Below, one piece after another: positions 36,565 to 43,949 of a DNA stretch of 64,000 bases. The stretch covers positions 47,679 to 111,678 of the forward strand of contig CAMCNO010000003.1 in NCBI GenBank assembly GCA_945876285.1, read 5' to 3'. Each line of letters starts with the position of its first letter. Position 1 is the stretch's first letter. Both the position numbers and the translations under genes were made by a program. Under the pieces are notes generated by a model. That model searched no databases, had not been told where the DNA came from, and was given only the letters and a program-made list of their open reading frames with translations. Origin of the DNA: an uncultured Clostridia bacterium. Lineage in GTDB: Bacteria; Bacillota; Clostridia; Oscillospirales; Oscillospiraceae.

Positions 36565-36587
36565 TTGCGAGACAAAACTGGAAACTG

Positions 36588-36594
36588 TGTCGAA
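36588..36594 (+). promoter_or_regulatory. 0A box upstream of spo0A
   Basis: TGTCGAA matches the Spo0A recognition heptamer exactly, 129 bp before the spo0A start. The 158 bp gap otherwise shows AT-rich sequence without a convincing promoter. Confidence 0.5.
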
Positions 36595-36722
36595 TGATTA
36601 TTGGAATTAATTTACAGTTTCATATTGAAAAAACTGTTGCTTTATGCTAGTTTATAGGAAAGCCGATGTGAAGGGTCGTGAATCCGTCACAAAGCGGAAA
36701 ATCCGGAAAAGGAATGGGTAAT

Positions 36723-37487
36723 ATGGACAACAGAAAAACGGTTTTGTTGGCCGATGCCAACGAAGAATTCCGCACGATGCTGCGGGGTGAGATAGAGAGA
36801 ACAGAGGAATTTACAGTGGTGGGGTCTGTGGGAGACGGCGCGGAGGCGCTGGACATCCTGAACCAGAGCAAGCCCGATCTGCTGGTGCTGGACTTGATGC
36901 TCCCCGGCATGGATGGCTTGACTTTGCTGCGGCAGGCGCAGGAGCGGGGGCCGCTGCCCAAGGTGGTCATCACCTCTGCTTTCTGTACCGACCGGGTGGT
37001 GAGCGACGCCATGGCGTTGGGCGTCAGCTATTTCCTGCCCAAGCCCTGCGAGACCGGGACGCTGCTGGACCAGATGCGCAACGTGTTTTCCCAGCCTGTC
37101 ACACCGGAGGAGCGGACCTCCGCGCTGAAGAATCTGGTCACGTCTGTTATCCATGAGATCGGCGTGCCTGCCCACATCAAGGGCTATCAGTATCTGCGGG
37201 AGGCCATTATGATCGCTGTGGATGACATGGAGGTCATCAACGCCGTGACCAAGGTGCTGTATCCGGCGGTGGCAAAGCGGTTTGGCACTACGCCCTCCCG
37301 GGTCGAGCGGGCCATCCGCCACGCCATTGAGGTGGCCTGGGACAGGGGCGACCTGGAGACGCTGCAGAAGTATTTTGGCTACACGGTGAGCAATACCAAG
37401 GGCAAGCCCACCAACAGCGAGTTCATCGCCATGATCGCGGACCGGCTGGTGCTGGATCAGAAGAACGGCCGGGGACTGGTCGGATAA
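36723..37487 (+). CDS. spo0A: Sporulation master regulator Spo0A
   Basis: 254 residues. Receiver domain with phosphorylated D57 ([14 protein letters not shown]), T/S in VITSAF and K in LPKPCE; linker; then the effector domain with [19 protein letters not shown] and the recognition helix [18 protein letters not shown]. The acidic pocket near residue 11 reads LLADANEE, with Ala where most Spo0A proteins have the second Asp (ADDN). ATG 36723 is 10 bp from AAAAGGA. Normally controls entry into sporulation after phosphorelay activation. Confidence 0.97.
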   Translation: MDNRKTVLLADANEEFRTMLRGEIERTEEFTVVGSVGDGAEALDILNQSKPDLLVLDLMLPGMDGLTLLRQAQERGPLPKVVITSAFCTDRVVSDAMALGVSYFLPKPCETGTLLDQMRNVFSQPVTPEERTSALKNLVTSVIHEIGVPAHIKGYQYLREAIMIAVDDMEVINAVTKVLYPAVAKRFGTTPSRVERAIRHAIEVAWDRGDLETLQKYFGYTVSNTKGKPTNSEFIAMIADRLVLDQKNGRGLVG

Positions 37488-37500
37488 GCGCTTATAAGGA

Positions 37501-37529
37501 AAAGGAGAGGCGAAAGCCTCTCCTTTTTT
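37501..37529. terminator. Bidirectional terminator between spo0A and DUF2812 operon
   Basis: AAGGAGAGGC-GAAA-GCCTCTCCTT with T6 on the + side and A-rich sequence on the other. Confidence 0.9.
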
Positions 37530-38937
37530 AAGTGTGGATACCAAGTGTTTCGCCTACGATGGCACGCTGGGCGTCAGTGGGTTCCTCCGGCAGAATCAGT
37601 TCCACAATGCGGTCGCCGTAGAAGAGCAGGTACGTGTTGGTGGGAGACAGGCGGCCGTCCTCCTCTTCAACGTAATATTTGCGGTAGGCATTGTCGGCGC
37701 CCCAGGCGCCGGGGTCCTCCTCCGGGAGCCAATCCCAGTCGATGGTGAACTTGAACTGGCCAAAGCCAGCAGAGAACGTATAGCCGGTGTTTTCCAGATA
37801 GTCCCGGATGACCGTGTCCCGCAGCCAGGGGCGGCGGATGTCCGTGACCTCGTAGCTTAATGTCAGCTGCTTCTGGGGCTGGCCGACGGTCTCCTTGCAG
37901 CTTTGGCGGGAGAGGAAGAAGGTCCGGGTGTCGAACCGCTCCCGGGAGACGTGCTCATAGCGTTCGCCTGTCAGGTCCGACAGGGTCAGGGTCAGGTCGA
38001 TGGGATGGACGTCGTACTTGTCGCCCTGCCAGGTGTAGGTCTCCCGCCACGGCTCCTCCCGTATTAGCCGGACAGCGCCCCAATATACGCCGCCGATGAC
38101 AGCGAAGGCCACCAGAAAGCTGAGGACCTGCGTCACCAGACGGTTGACCTCCGTGGTCCAGCCGGTGCGCCGCAGCAGATGTCGCAGCCCGGCCAGCAGC
38201 CCTTGCAGGGCAAGGAGGACCACAAGGACGATGACCAGAGGAAGGGCTATCCGGGGACTGACGGAAAAGAACAGGGTGAGCAGGCTGACCGTCGTCAGCA
38301 GCTCATAGGCCAGCCGCAGGCGGCGGTGGCCCCGGGTGGGGGTGAAGCGGCCCTCCTCGTTCGCTATTCGCCTGGCTTTGCGGCGCCAGAGAAAATAGGC
38401 GGCGATCTCCGTGGCGCAGAAGAGAACCAGCAGAGGCCAGAGCACCAGCATATCCAGGGCGCCGGGGTTGGCCAGACTGTCCGTTGGATGGCGCCAAAAG
38501 TCCAGCAGCACCCGAATCAGCTGGAACAGGGCCAGCGCCAGCAGGAGGCCGTAGCTGATGAGGAAGTTTTTCTTCATGGCCTGGTGGACGGCCTCCACCT
38601 GCACCGGGGCGTCGGTCTCGATGGGGGTGGGGGACGGCGCTTCACTGGCGAAGATCAGCATCTGGGACCAGCTGGCCGCAAGGGTCCAGCCGGCTGCGGC
38701 GCAGTAGTCCTGGAAGGTCTGCTGGGCCTCGCCGGGGGCGCAGTCGAACTCCGAGGCGGGGGCGAAGTAAACGACGGAGAAATGCACGGCCTTTGGCTCC
38801 GTCCGGCGGTAGGTCCAGAACATGCGGCCCATCTTCTCCACCATCCAGCCCTTGGCGGCCATTTTTTCCATATGGGTCTGGATTCCGGTGCGGTCATAGA
38901 AGGAGTAGAGGATGTACTCCCATTTCTTGCGCATCAT
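37528..38937 (-). CDS. DUF2812 membrane protein (second copy)
   Basis: 469 residues. N-terminal DUF2812 domain (about 1-110: WEYILYSFYDRTGIQTHMEK, AAKGWMVEKMGRMFWTYRR and AAAGWTLAAS), a conserved helix-loop, five or so membrane spans (about 125-310) and an extracytoplasmic C-terminal domain (about 310-469). It is a paralogue of the upstream gene with the same layout. Last gene of a padR operon; GGAGG lies 10 bp before the ATG pair. Function unknown; PadR-linked DUF2812 proteins often accompany stress or drug responses. Confidence 0.82.
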   Translation of the reverse strand: MMRKKWEYILYSFYDRTGIQTHMEKMAAKGWMVEKMGRMFWTYRRTEPKAVHFSVVYFAPASEFDCAPGEAQQTFQDYCAAAGWTLAASWSQMLIFASEAPSPTPIETDAPVQVEAVHQAMKKNFLISYGLLLALALFQLIRVLLDFWRHPTDSLANPGALDMLVLWPLLVLFCATEIAAYFLWRRKARRIANEEGRFTPTRGHRRLRLAYELLTTVSLLTLFFSVSPRIALPLVIVLVVLLALQGLLAGLRHLLRRTGWTTEVNRLVTQVLSFLVAFAVIGGVYWGAVRLIREEPWRETYTWQGDKYDVHPIDLTLTLSDLTGERYEHVSRERFDTRTFFLSRQSCKETVGQPQKQLTLSYEVTDIRRPWLRDTVIRDYLENTGYTFSAGFGQFKFTIDWDWLPEEDPGAWGADNAYRKYYVEEEDGRLSPTNTYLLFYGDRIVELILPEEPTDAQRAIVGETLGIHT

Positions 38938-38940
38938 GGC

Positions 38941-40347
38941 TCAGGTCCCTCCTTTCAGGGCTTCGGCGGCGGTGGACATCATGTCCTCCGTGACGGTCCA
39001 GCTCCAGTCGAAGTTTACCTCCGCCATGCGGTCCGGCCAGCAGACCAGGAATTGATTGGAGGGTTCACTGGAGTAGTACAGGCGGTAGACCTCGTCCGCG
39101 CCCCAGGCGGGGGCGTCGATGAGGCGGTATTCGTCCCAGTGCTCCTGGGGAAGTTCCTTGTTGTGCCGCTCCACCCAGGAGAGGAAGTCCTTTTTGCACA
39201 GGTCGTAGAGGAACCCGGGCTTTACGGTGACGGTTTCATATTGCAGGTCCGGTTGGTCCAATGCGTCCACCCGGGCTCGCTGGGTGTATTCCCCGTGGGT
39301 CAGGAGAAAGGAGCTGTTCACTCGGGCCCGGGTGGACCAGCGGTCGTAGTCCGTCTCGATAAGGTCCTCGATGCGCAGGGGGATGTCATCGTGGTAGACT
39401 GACCAGGTCCAGTCCTGGTATTCGTAGGTCTCCACCGGGGGATGGTCCTCCAGCCAGCCGGAGCCGGAATTGCCCAGGATGAGGGCGGTCATAGCCGCCG
39501 TGCCGCCCACGGTCAGGGCGATGATCATGCCGAAGGTGGCGGCGATGTTCACCCAACGGGGGGCTTTCAGGCGCTTCAGGGCTTCCTTGGCGCCATTCGC
39601 CAAAAGGACCATCAGGCCCATGTAGAGGAGCATCCCCGCCGTTAGCAGGAACATCCCCCGGGAACTCCAGTAGGAGGCCAGCAGCCACAGGACGATGAAA
39701 CAGGACCACACCATCACCAGAATATTCAGCCACCGGATGCTCCGCAGGTCCGGCAGGGGAGAGCCTGCGTCCGCCGCTGCCTGGGCTTTTCTCTGCCAGC
39801 GGTAGTACCGGATCAGCTCCGCGAGGATGAGTACGTCCAGAGGCAGCCAGTTCAAAACGGCGGACACACTGGCGGTGCTGGACAGGGTGTCCACCGGGTC
39901 TGTCCAGATTCGATAGCACTGAAAAAGAATTTGCAGCAGGGACAGGGCCAGCAGCGCCCAATAGCTGCCGACAAAGCCCCGCTTCACGCACCGCCGGATA
40001 TTGACGAGCTCCACCGCCGGGTCCGTCTCAATGGGGACGGTGGTTTCGTCCTCGGCGCAGAAAATCTGCACCTGGGCGGACTCCGCCGCCAACTGCCAGC
40101 CTGCGGCGGCGCAGTAGTCCCGGTAGGTCTCCAAGCCCTCGGAGGGGCCGGGGTCGAACTGGGAGGCGGGAAAGAAGGTGAGGGCAAATTGGAGCTTCCG
40201 GGGCTCCGCCCGGCGATAGCGCCAGCTCCAGCCGCCGATTTTTTCCAGCATCCAGCCTTGGGCGGCCATGTCCGAAAGATGGGCGGTGATGGCGGTCCGG
40301 TCCAGGTAGCTGTACAGGGGCATCCATTCCCGTTTTGTAGTTTTCAT
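38941..40347 (-). CDS. DUF2812 membrane protein (first copy)
   Basis: 468 residues, similar throughout to the next gene: LYSYLDRTAITAHLSDMAAQ, GWMLEKIGGWSWRYRRAEP and AAAGWQLAAESAQVQIF in the cytoplasmic DUF2812 domain, then several membrane spans and a C-terminal domain of about 170 residues. Start ATG overlaps the padR stop by 4 bp (ATGA), so it is coupled to the repressor. Tandem duplication is the likely origin of the pair. Confidence 0.82.
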   Translation of the reverse strand: MKTTKREWMPLYSYLDRTAITAHLSDMAAQGWMLEKIGGWSWRYRRAEPRKLQFALTFFPASQFDPGPSEGLETYRDYCAAAGWQLAAESAQVQIFCAEDETTVPIETDPAVELVNIRRCVKRGFVGSYWALLALSLLQILFQCYRIWTDPVDTLSSTASVSAVLNWLPLDVLILAELIRYYRWQRKAQAAADAGSPLPDLRSIRWLNILVMVWSCFIVLWLLASYWSSRGMFLLTAGMLLYMGLMVLLANGAKEALKRLKAPRWVNIAATFGMIIALTVGGTAAMTALILGNSGSGWLEDHPPVETYEYQDWTWSVYHDDIPLRIEDLIETDYDRWSTRARVNSSFLLTHGEYTQRARVDALDQPDLQYETVTVKPGFLYDLCKKDFLSWVERHNKELPQEHWDEYRLIDAPAWGADEVYRLYYSSEPSNQFLVCWPDRMAEVNFDWSWTVTEDMMSTAAEALKGGT

Positions 40348-40664
40348 GCGTCCGCACCTCCCGCCTGTGCTTCGTAGTCCGCCGCCAGCGTCCGCAGGCG
40401 GCGGTATTCGTCCTCCAGGGCCTTTTGGCCCGCGTCTGTGATGAGATAGCTCCGCTTCCGGCCCTCCACCTTCGTCTCCGCGATGTAGCCCGCCTGGACA
40501 AAGCTCTCCAGCAGGTTGTACAGCGTGCCGGGGCCGACGCTGACCCGCCCTTGGGTCAGCTCCGACACCCAGGTCATGATGTCCGTGCCGCAAAGCTCTG
40601 TCCGCAGGCATAGCAGGATGTAGAACATCTGCTCCGTCAGGGTCTGAAATTTCTCCCGGGCCAT
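40344..40664 (-). CDS. PadR-family transcriptional repressor
   Basis: 106 residues. Winged helix with LTEQMFYILLCLRTELCGTD (8-27), RVSVGPGTLYNLLESFVQAG (about 41-60), IAETKVEGRKRSYLITDAG and a short C-terminal dimerisation helix: the PadR-s1 layout. TAAGGAGG precedes ATG 40664. First gene of the operon and probable repressor of its own promoter, which carries two copies of a 15 bp repeat. Confidence 0.92.
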   Translation of the reverse strand: MAREKFQTLTEQMFYILLCLRTELCGTDIMTWVSELTQGRVSVGPGTLYNLLESFVQAGYIAETKVEGRKRSYLITDAGQKALEDEYRRLRTLAADYEAQAGGADA

Positions 40665-40680
40665 GGGACACCTCCTTATA

Positions 40681-40733
40681 TCGAATATCGTTATTCCTGG
40701 GAACAGTATATGATCGAATATCGTTATTGTCAA
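40681..40733 (-). promoter_or_regulatory. padR operon promoter with duplicated operator
   Basis: Minus-strand TTGACA (40733-40728), 17 bp, TATACT (40710-40705). The 15 bp sequence TCGAATATCGTTATT (+ strand) occurs at 40681-40695 and 40714-40728, 33 bp apart. One copy fills the -35/-10 spacer, the other lies just downstream of the -10. Strong candidates for PadR binding sites. Confidence 0.8.
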
Positions 40734-40830
40734 GGGGGGAGACGGACAGGGGTTGCTTTTTTCGGATTTTATGGTATTCTGTCATAGATACTATGCGCAC
40801 ATTTCAGAACATACGAAAGAGGAGATCAAG

Positions 40831-41091
40831 ATGACATATACATTCCGGCCCCGGGGCGTCTGCTCCCAGCAGATGCAGGTAGAGGTGGATGACCAGGGCG
40901 TTATTCAGGAGCTGCAGGTCCTGGGCGGATGCAGCGGCAACCTCCAGGGCATTGCCTCTCTGGTACAGGGAATGCCCGCCGAGGAGGCCATCCGCCGCCT
41001 GAAGGGCATTCGCTGCGGCTTTAAGGACACCTCCTGCCCCGACCAGTTTGCCCGCAACCTGGAGAAGGCCATGGCGGAGGAGAGAGCATGA
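40831..41091 (+). CDS. TSCPD-domain protein (TIGR03905 family)
   Basis: 86 residues, the whole protein being one TSCPD domain: YTFRPRGVCSQQMQVEVDD, GGCSGNLQGIASLVQGMP (about 33-50) and the name-giving CGFKDTSCPDQFARNL. Related to the Cys-rich tail of class II ribonucleotide reductases; the free-standing form has no proven role. GAAAGAGGAG precedes ATG. Its stop overlaps the start of the glycosyltransferase gene (ATGA), so both are translated together. Confidence 0.88.
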   Translation: MTYTFRPRGVCSQQMQVEVDDQGVIQELQVLGGCSGNLQGIASLVQGMPAEEAIRRLKGIRCGFKDTSCPDQFARNLEKAMAEERA

Positions 41092-42236
41092 AGATCGTAT
41101 TGGTCATCGACCAGTTCGACGACGCCAACAACGGCACCACCATCAGCGGCCGCCGCTTTGCCGCCGCCCTGAAAGAGCACGGCAACGAGGTGCGGGTCAT
41201 TGCCATCGGCAAGCCCGCCGACTACAAGTACGCGGTGCGGCAGATGAAATTCCCGCCTATCGTGGAGCATCTGGTGACCAGTCAGGGAATGCGGCTGGCC
41301 ATCCCCAACAAGCACGTCTTTGAAAAGGCGGCGGCCTGGGCGGACGTGGTGCACTTTATGATGCCCTCACCGCTGGCGGTGATGGGCCTCAAGCACGTAG
41401 AGCGGCTGGGCATCCCCCACACGGCGGCCTTCCACTGCCAGCCGGAGAACATCACCTTCACCTTCCACATGGGCAACAACAAGCGGGTCAACGATTTTGT
41501 CTACGACAAGTTCCGGGATACCTTCTACAACCGCTTCAACCATATCCACTGCCCCAGTGAGATGATCGCAAACCAGCTCCGCCAGCACGGCTATACCGCC
41601 CAGCTCCACGTCATCTCCAACGGCATCAGCCCTCAGTACACCTACGGCAAGCTGCCCAAGGAGGACTGGATGCAGGGCTATTTCAACGTGCTGATGGTGG
41701 GCCGGTACGCCGGAGAGAAGCGGCAGGACGTGCTGATCGAGGCTGCTGCCAAGTGCCGCCACGCCAAGGACATCCAGGTCATCCTGGCGGGCAAGGGGCC
41801 GCTGGAGAAGAAGTACCGCCAGCTGGCGGAAAAGCTGCCCAACCCCGTGGTGATGGGCTTCTACGAGCCGGAGCGGCTGCTGGACATCCTCCATATGGCC
41901 GATTTGTATGTTCACACCTCCGACGCGGAGATCGAGGGCATGAGCTGCACGGAGGCCTTTGCCTGCGGGCTGGTGCCCGTCATCGCCGTGGCGCCCCGGT
42001 CCGCCACCTCCCAGTTCGCGCTGGACGAGCGGAGCCTGTTCCCCGGCGGGGACAGCGACGCACTGGCGGAGCGCATCGACTGGTGGATCGAGCACCCGGA
42101 GGAGCGGCAGGAGATGGAGCTCCGTTATGCCGAACACGCCAAGCAGTACACCCTGGAGCGGTCTATCGAGCTGACGGAGGAGATGTTCCGTCAGGCCATC
42201 GAGGAACAGAAGGAACTGAATCAGACCAGACCGTAA
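41088..42236 (+). CDS. Family 4-type glycosyltransferase
   Basis: 382 residues, GT-B fold. N-domain MKIVLVIDQFDDANNGTTIS; C-domain with LMVGRYAGEKRQDVLIEAA (about 203-221), VILAGKGPLEKKYR, and YVHTSDAEIEGMSCTEAFAC (EX7E-like) followed by GLVPVIA. Resembles glycosyltransferases that modify diacylglycerol or make cell-surface glycans; acceptor not identifiable. Translation coupled to the TSCPD gene. No export signal; cytoplasmic or membrane-associated. Confidence 0.88.
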   Translation: MKIVLVIDQFDDANNGTTISGRRFAAALKEHGNEVRVIAIGKPADYKYAVRQMKFPPIVEHLVTSQGMRLAIPNKHVFEKAAAWADVVHFMMPSPLAVMGLKHVERLGIPHTAAFHCQPENITFTFHMGNNKRVNDFVYDKFRDTFYNRFNHIHCPSEMIANQLRQHGYTAQLHVISNGISPQYTYGKLPKEDWMQGYFNVLMVGRYAGEKRQDVLIEAAAKCRHAKDIQVILAGKGPLEKKYRQLAEKLPNPVVMGFYEPERLLDILHMADLYVHTSDAEIEGMSCTEAFACGLVPVIAVAPRSATSQFALDERSLFPGGDSDALAERIDWWIEHPEERQEMELRYAEHAKQYTLERSIELTEEMFRQAIEEQKELNQTRP

Positions 42237-42244
42237 AACATAGG

Positions 42245-42279
42245 ACGGCGGACGCTTTTCACAGGCGTCCGCCGTTTTT
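42245..42279 (+). terminator. Terminator after the glycosyltransferase gene
   Basis: ACGGCGGACGC pairs perfectly with GCGTCCGCCGT, followed by TTTT. Confidence 0.9.
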
Positions 42280-42317
42280 CATATACTGTCACAGCAAAGG
42301 AAGTGAGGCGATCTACA

Positions 42318-42758
42318 ATGGCTTTTTCCGACCGGGAGCTGTTGGCGCGCCTGATCCAGTGCGAAGCCGGCGGAGAGGGAGAGAACGGCATGAAGGCGGT
42401 GGCGGGCGTGGTGATGAACCGGGTCCACGCCAAGGGCGGCGAATACGCCCGGGTAGGCCAGGGCAGCATCCGCAAGATCATCTTTCAGCCGTATCAGTTC
42501 GTCTGCGCCAGCGAGACGGAGGGCGGGGCCTACAACCCCCAGAATATCTACAATATGCGGCCTGGGCAGATACATTATGACATCGCCGACTGGGCCATCG
42601 CGGGGAACCGGCTGCCGGATGTGGCCGAGTCCCTCTGGTTTTACAACCCCTTTGGCCCCAACTGCCGCTCCTTCTTCCCGTCGAATGTGGGATACTGGCA
42701 GACACGCATCGGCGACCACTGTTTCTATAATCCAACGGATGCTTATTACAAGACTTGA
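42318..42758 (+). CDS. cwlJ: Spore cortex-lytic hydrolase CwlJ
   Basis: 146 residues, close to Bacillus CwlJ (142), without signal peptide as expected for CwlJ. Hydrolase_2 fold: LLARLIQCEAGGEGENGMKA (8-27, catalytic Glu16), VVMNRVHA, and WFYNPFGPNC with CFYNPTDAYY at the end. Degrades cortex peptidoglycan in response to dipicolinate during germination. Immediately followed by a gerQ-like gene, the pairing known from Bacillus, which argues for CwlJ over SleB. Confidence 0.88.
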   Translation: MAFSDRELLARLIQCEAGGEGENGMKAVAGVVMNRVHAKGGEYARVGQGSIRKIIFQPYQFVCASETEGGAYNPQNIYNMRPGQIHYDIADWAIAGNRLPDVAESLWFYNPFGPNCRSFFPSNVGYWQTRIGDHCFYNPTDAYYKT

Positions 42759-42769
42759 GAGGTGTCGAT

Positions 42770-43324
42770 ATGGTTCATTTTCAGGATACGTACACGCCGG
42801 GGACTCCCCGGATGCAGGATTGGAGCACAGAGATCACCCCGTCCGGCCAGCGGCGAGCGCCCGTCATGGTGGGGACGGAACCGGGCCGGAACACGACGGG
42901 CATGACTGTCCCGGCGCAGGCCACGCCCCCGGCCCTGTCCGATATGCAGAATGATTTGCCTGTGGAGGTCATCCAGGCGCCCACCTCCGTGGGGGAGGCC
43001 TATCTGGGCTCCTGGAAGGCCCTGCTGTCCCGGTACGAGGGCAGCTATGTGGTGGCCACCTTCCTGGTGGGGACCCAGAACACGGTGTCCTGGGAGGGCA
43101 TTTTGTTCGATGTGGGGAACGATTATCTCACCATCTACCAGGAGGCCAGGGACCGCTATATCGTCAGCGATTACTACTCCCTGAAGTTCATCGAGTTCTA
43201 TGATGTCGAGCGCCGCCGTCGGTGCGCCGAGCTGCTCCGGGAGGAGGGCTGGCAGAGCAACGGGCTGAGCGACAGCATGGGAAGCGGCATGAACGGCGGA
43301 ATGGGCGGCATGGCCCGCCGCTGA
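42770..43324 (+). CDS. gerQ: Spore coat protein GerQ
   Basis: 184 residues. A Pro/Thr/Met-rich N-terminal half (about 1-75) and a GerQ-like C-terminal domain: VGEAYLGSWKALLSRYEGSY (about 80-99), TQNTVSWEGILFDVGNDYLT and RYIVSDYYSLKFIEFYD, ending in a Gly/Met-rich tail. GerQ retains CwlJ in the coat. Starts 11 bp after cwlJ; GAGAGG lies before ATG 42770, and a TTG at 42755 has no suitable site. Confidence 0.82.
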   Translation: MVHFQDTYTPGTPRMQDWSTEITPSGQRRAPVMVGTEPGRNTTGMTVPAQATPPALSDMQNDLPVEVIQAPTSVGEAYLGSWKALLSRYEGSYVVATFLVGTQNTVSWEGILFDVGNDYLTIYQEARDRYIVSDYYSLKFIEFYDVERRRRCAELLREEGWQSNGLSDSMGSGMNGGMGGMARR

Positions 43325-43393
43325 AAGAGGATTGCGGAGCGGCGGGAAGTGTGGTAGAATCTGGGCATCTGAAAAAACAAAGGAGAATGTCCG

Positions 43394-43906
43394 ATGGATT
43401 TTGCAAAGCTGTCCGCCCAGCGCTATTCCCTCCGCAAATACAGTGACCGTCCTGTGGAGGCGGAGAAGCTGGCCCTCATTCTGGAGAGCGGCCGCAACGC
43501 CCCCACCGCCCACAACAACCAGCCCCAGCGCATCTTCGTCCTCCAGAGCCCCGAGGCGCTGGAAAAGGCGGACGCTTGCATGGGCTCCCATTTCCATCCC
43601 CCGGTCATCCTGGTAGTGGCATATGACCCGGCGGTGTCCTGGCACCGGGAAAACGACGGCAAGGACCACGGCGAGATCGACGCCGCCATTGCCGCCACCC
43701 AGATGATGCTCCAGGCAGCGGACCTGGGCCTGGGCACCACCTATGTGGGAATGTTCCAGACGGAAAAGCTGCAGGAGGAATTCCCGGAACTGGCGGGCCT
43801 GGGCATCACCGCACTGCTGACGTTGGGTTACCCCGCCGAGGGCGCCCACCCCGCCCGGCTCCACAATGACCGCAAGCCTATCGAAGAGCTGGTGAAGTAC
43901 CTGTGA
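43394..43906 (+). CDS. Nitroreductase family protein
   Basis: 170 residues. FMN-binding N-terminus QRYSLRKYSDRPVE (9-22), ESGRNAPTAHNNQPQRIFVL, an AIAATQMMLQAADLGLGTTY core (about 97-116) and LGYPAEGAHP near the C-terminus. Flavin-dependent reductase of the small, single-domain type; substrate unknown. CAAAGGAG lies upstream. Monocistronic. Confidence 0.9.
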   Translation: MDFAKLSAQRYSLRKYSDRPVEAEKLALILESGRNAPTAHNNQPQRIFVLQSPEALEKADACMGSHFHPPVILVVAYDPAVSWHRENDGKDHGEIDAAIAATQMMLQAADLGLGTTYVGMFQTEKLQEEFPELAGLGITALLTLGYPAEGAHPARLHNDRKPIEELVKYL

Positions 43907-43912
43907 GAAAAA

Positions 43913-43945
43913 AGCTGAGACTGCAAAGCAGTCTCAGCTCTTTTT
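43913..43945. terminator. Bidirectional terminator between nitroreductase and dacF
   Basis: AGCTGAGACTGC-AAA-GCAGTCTCAGCT with A and T runs on both sides. Confidence 0.92.
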
Positions 43946-43949
43946 GCGC

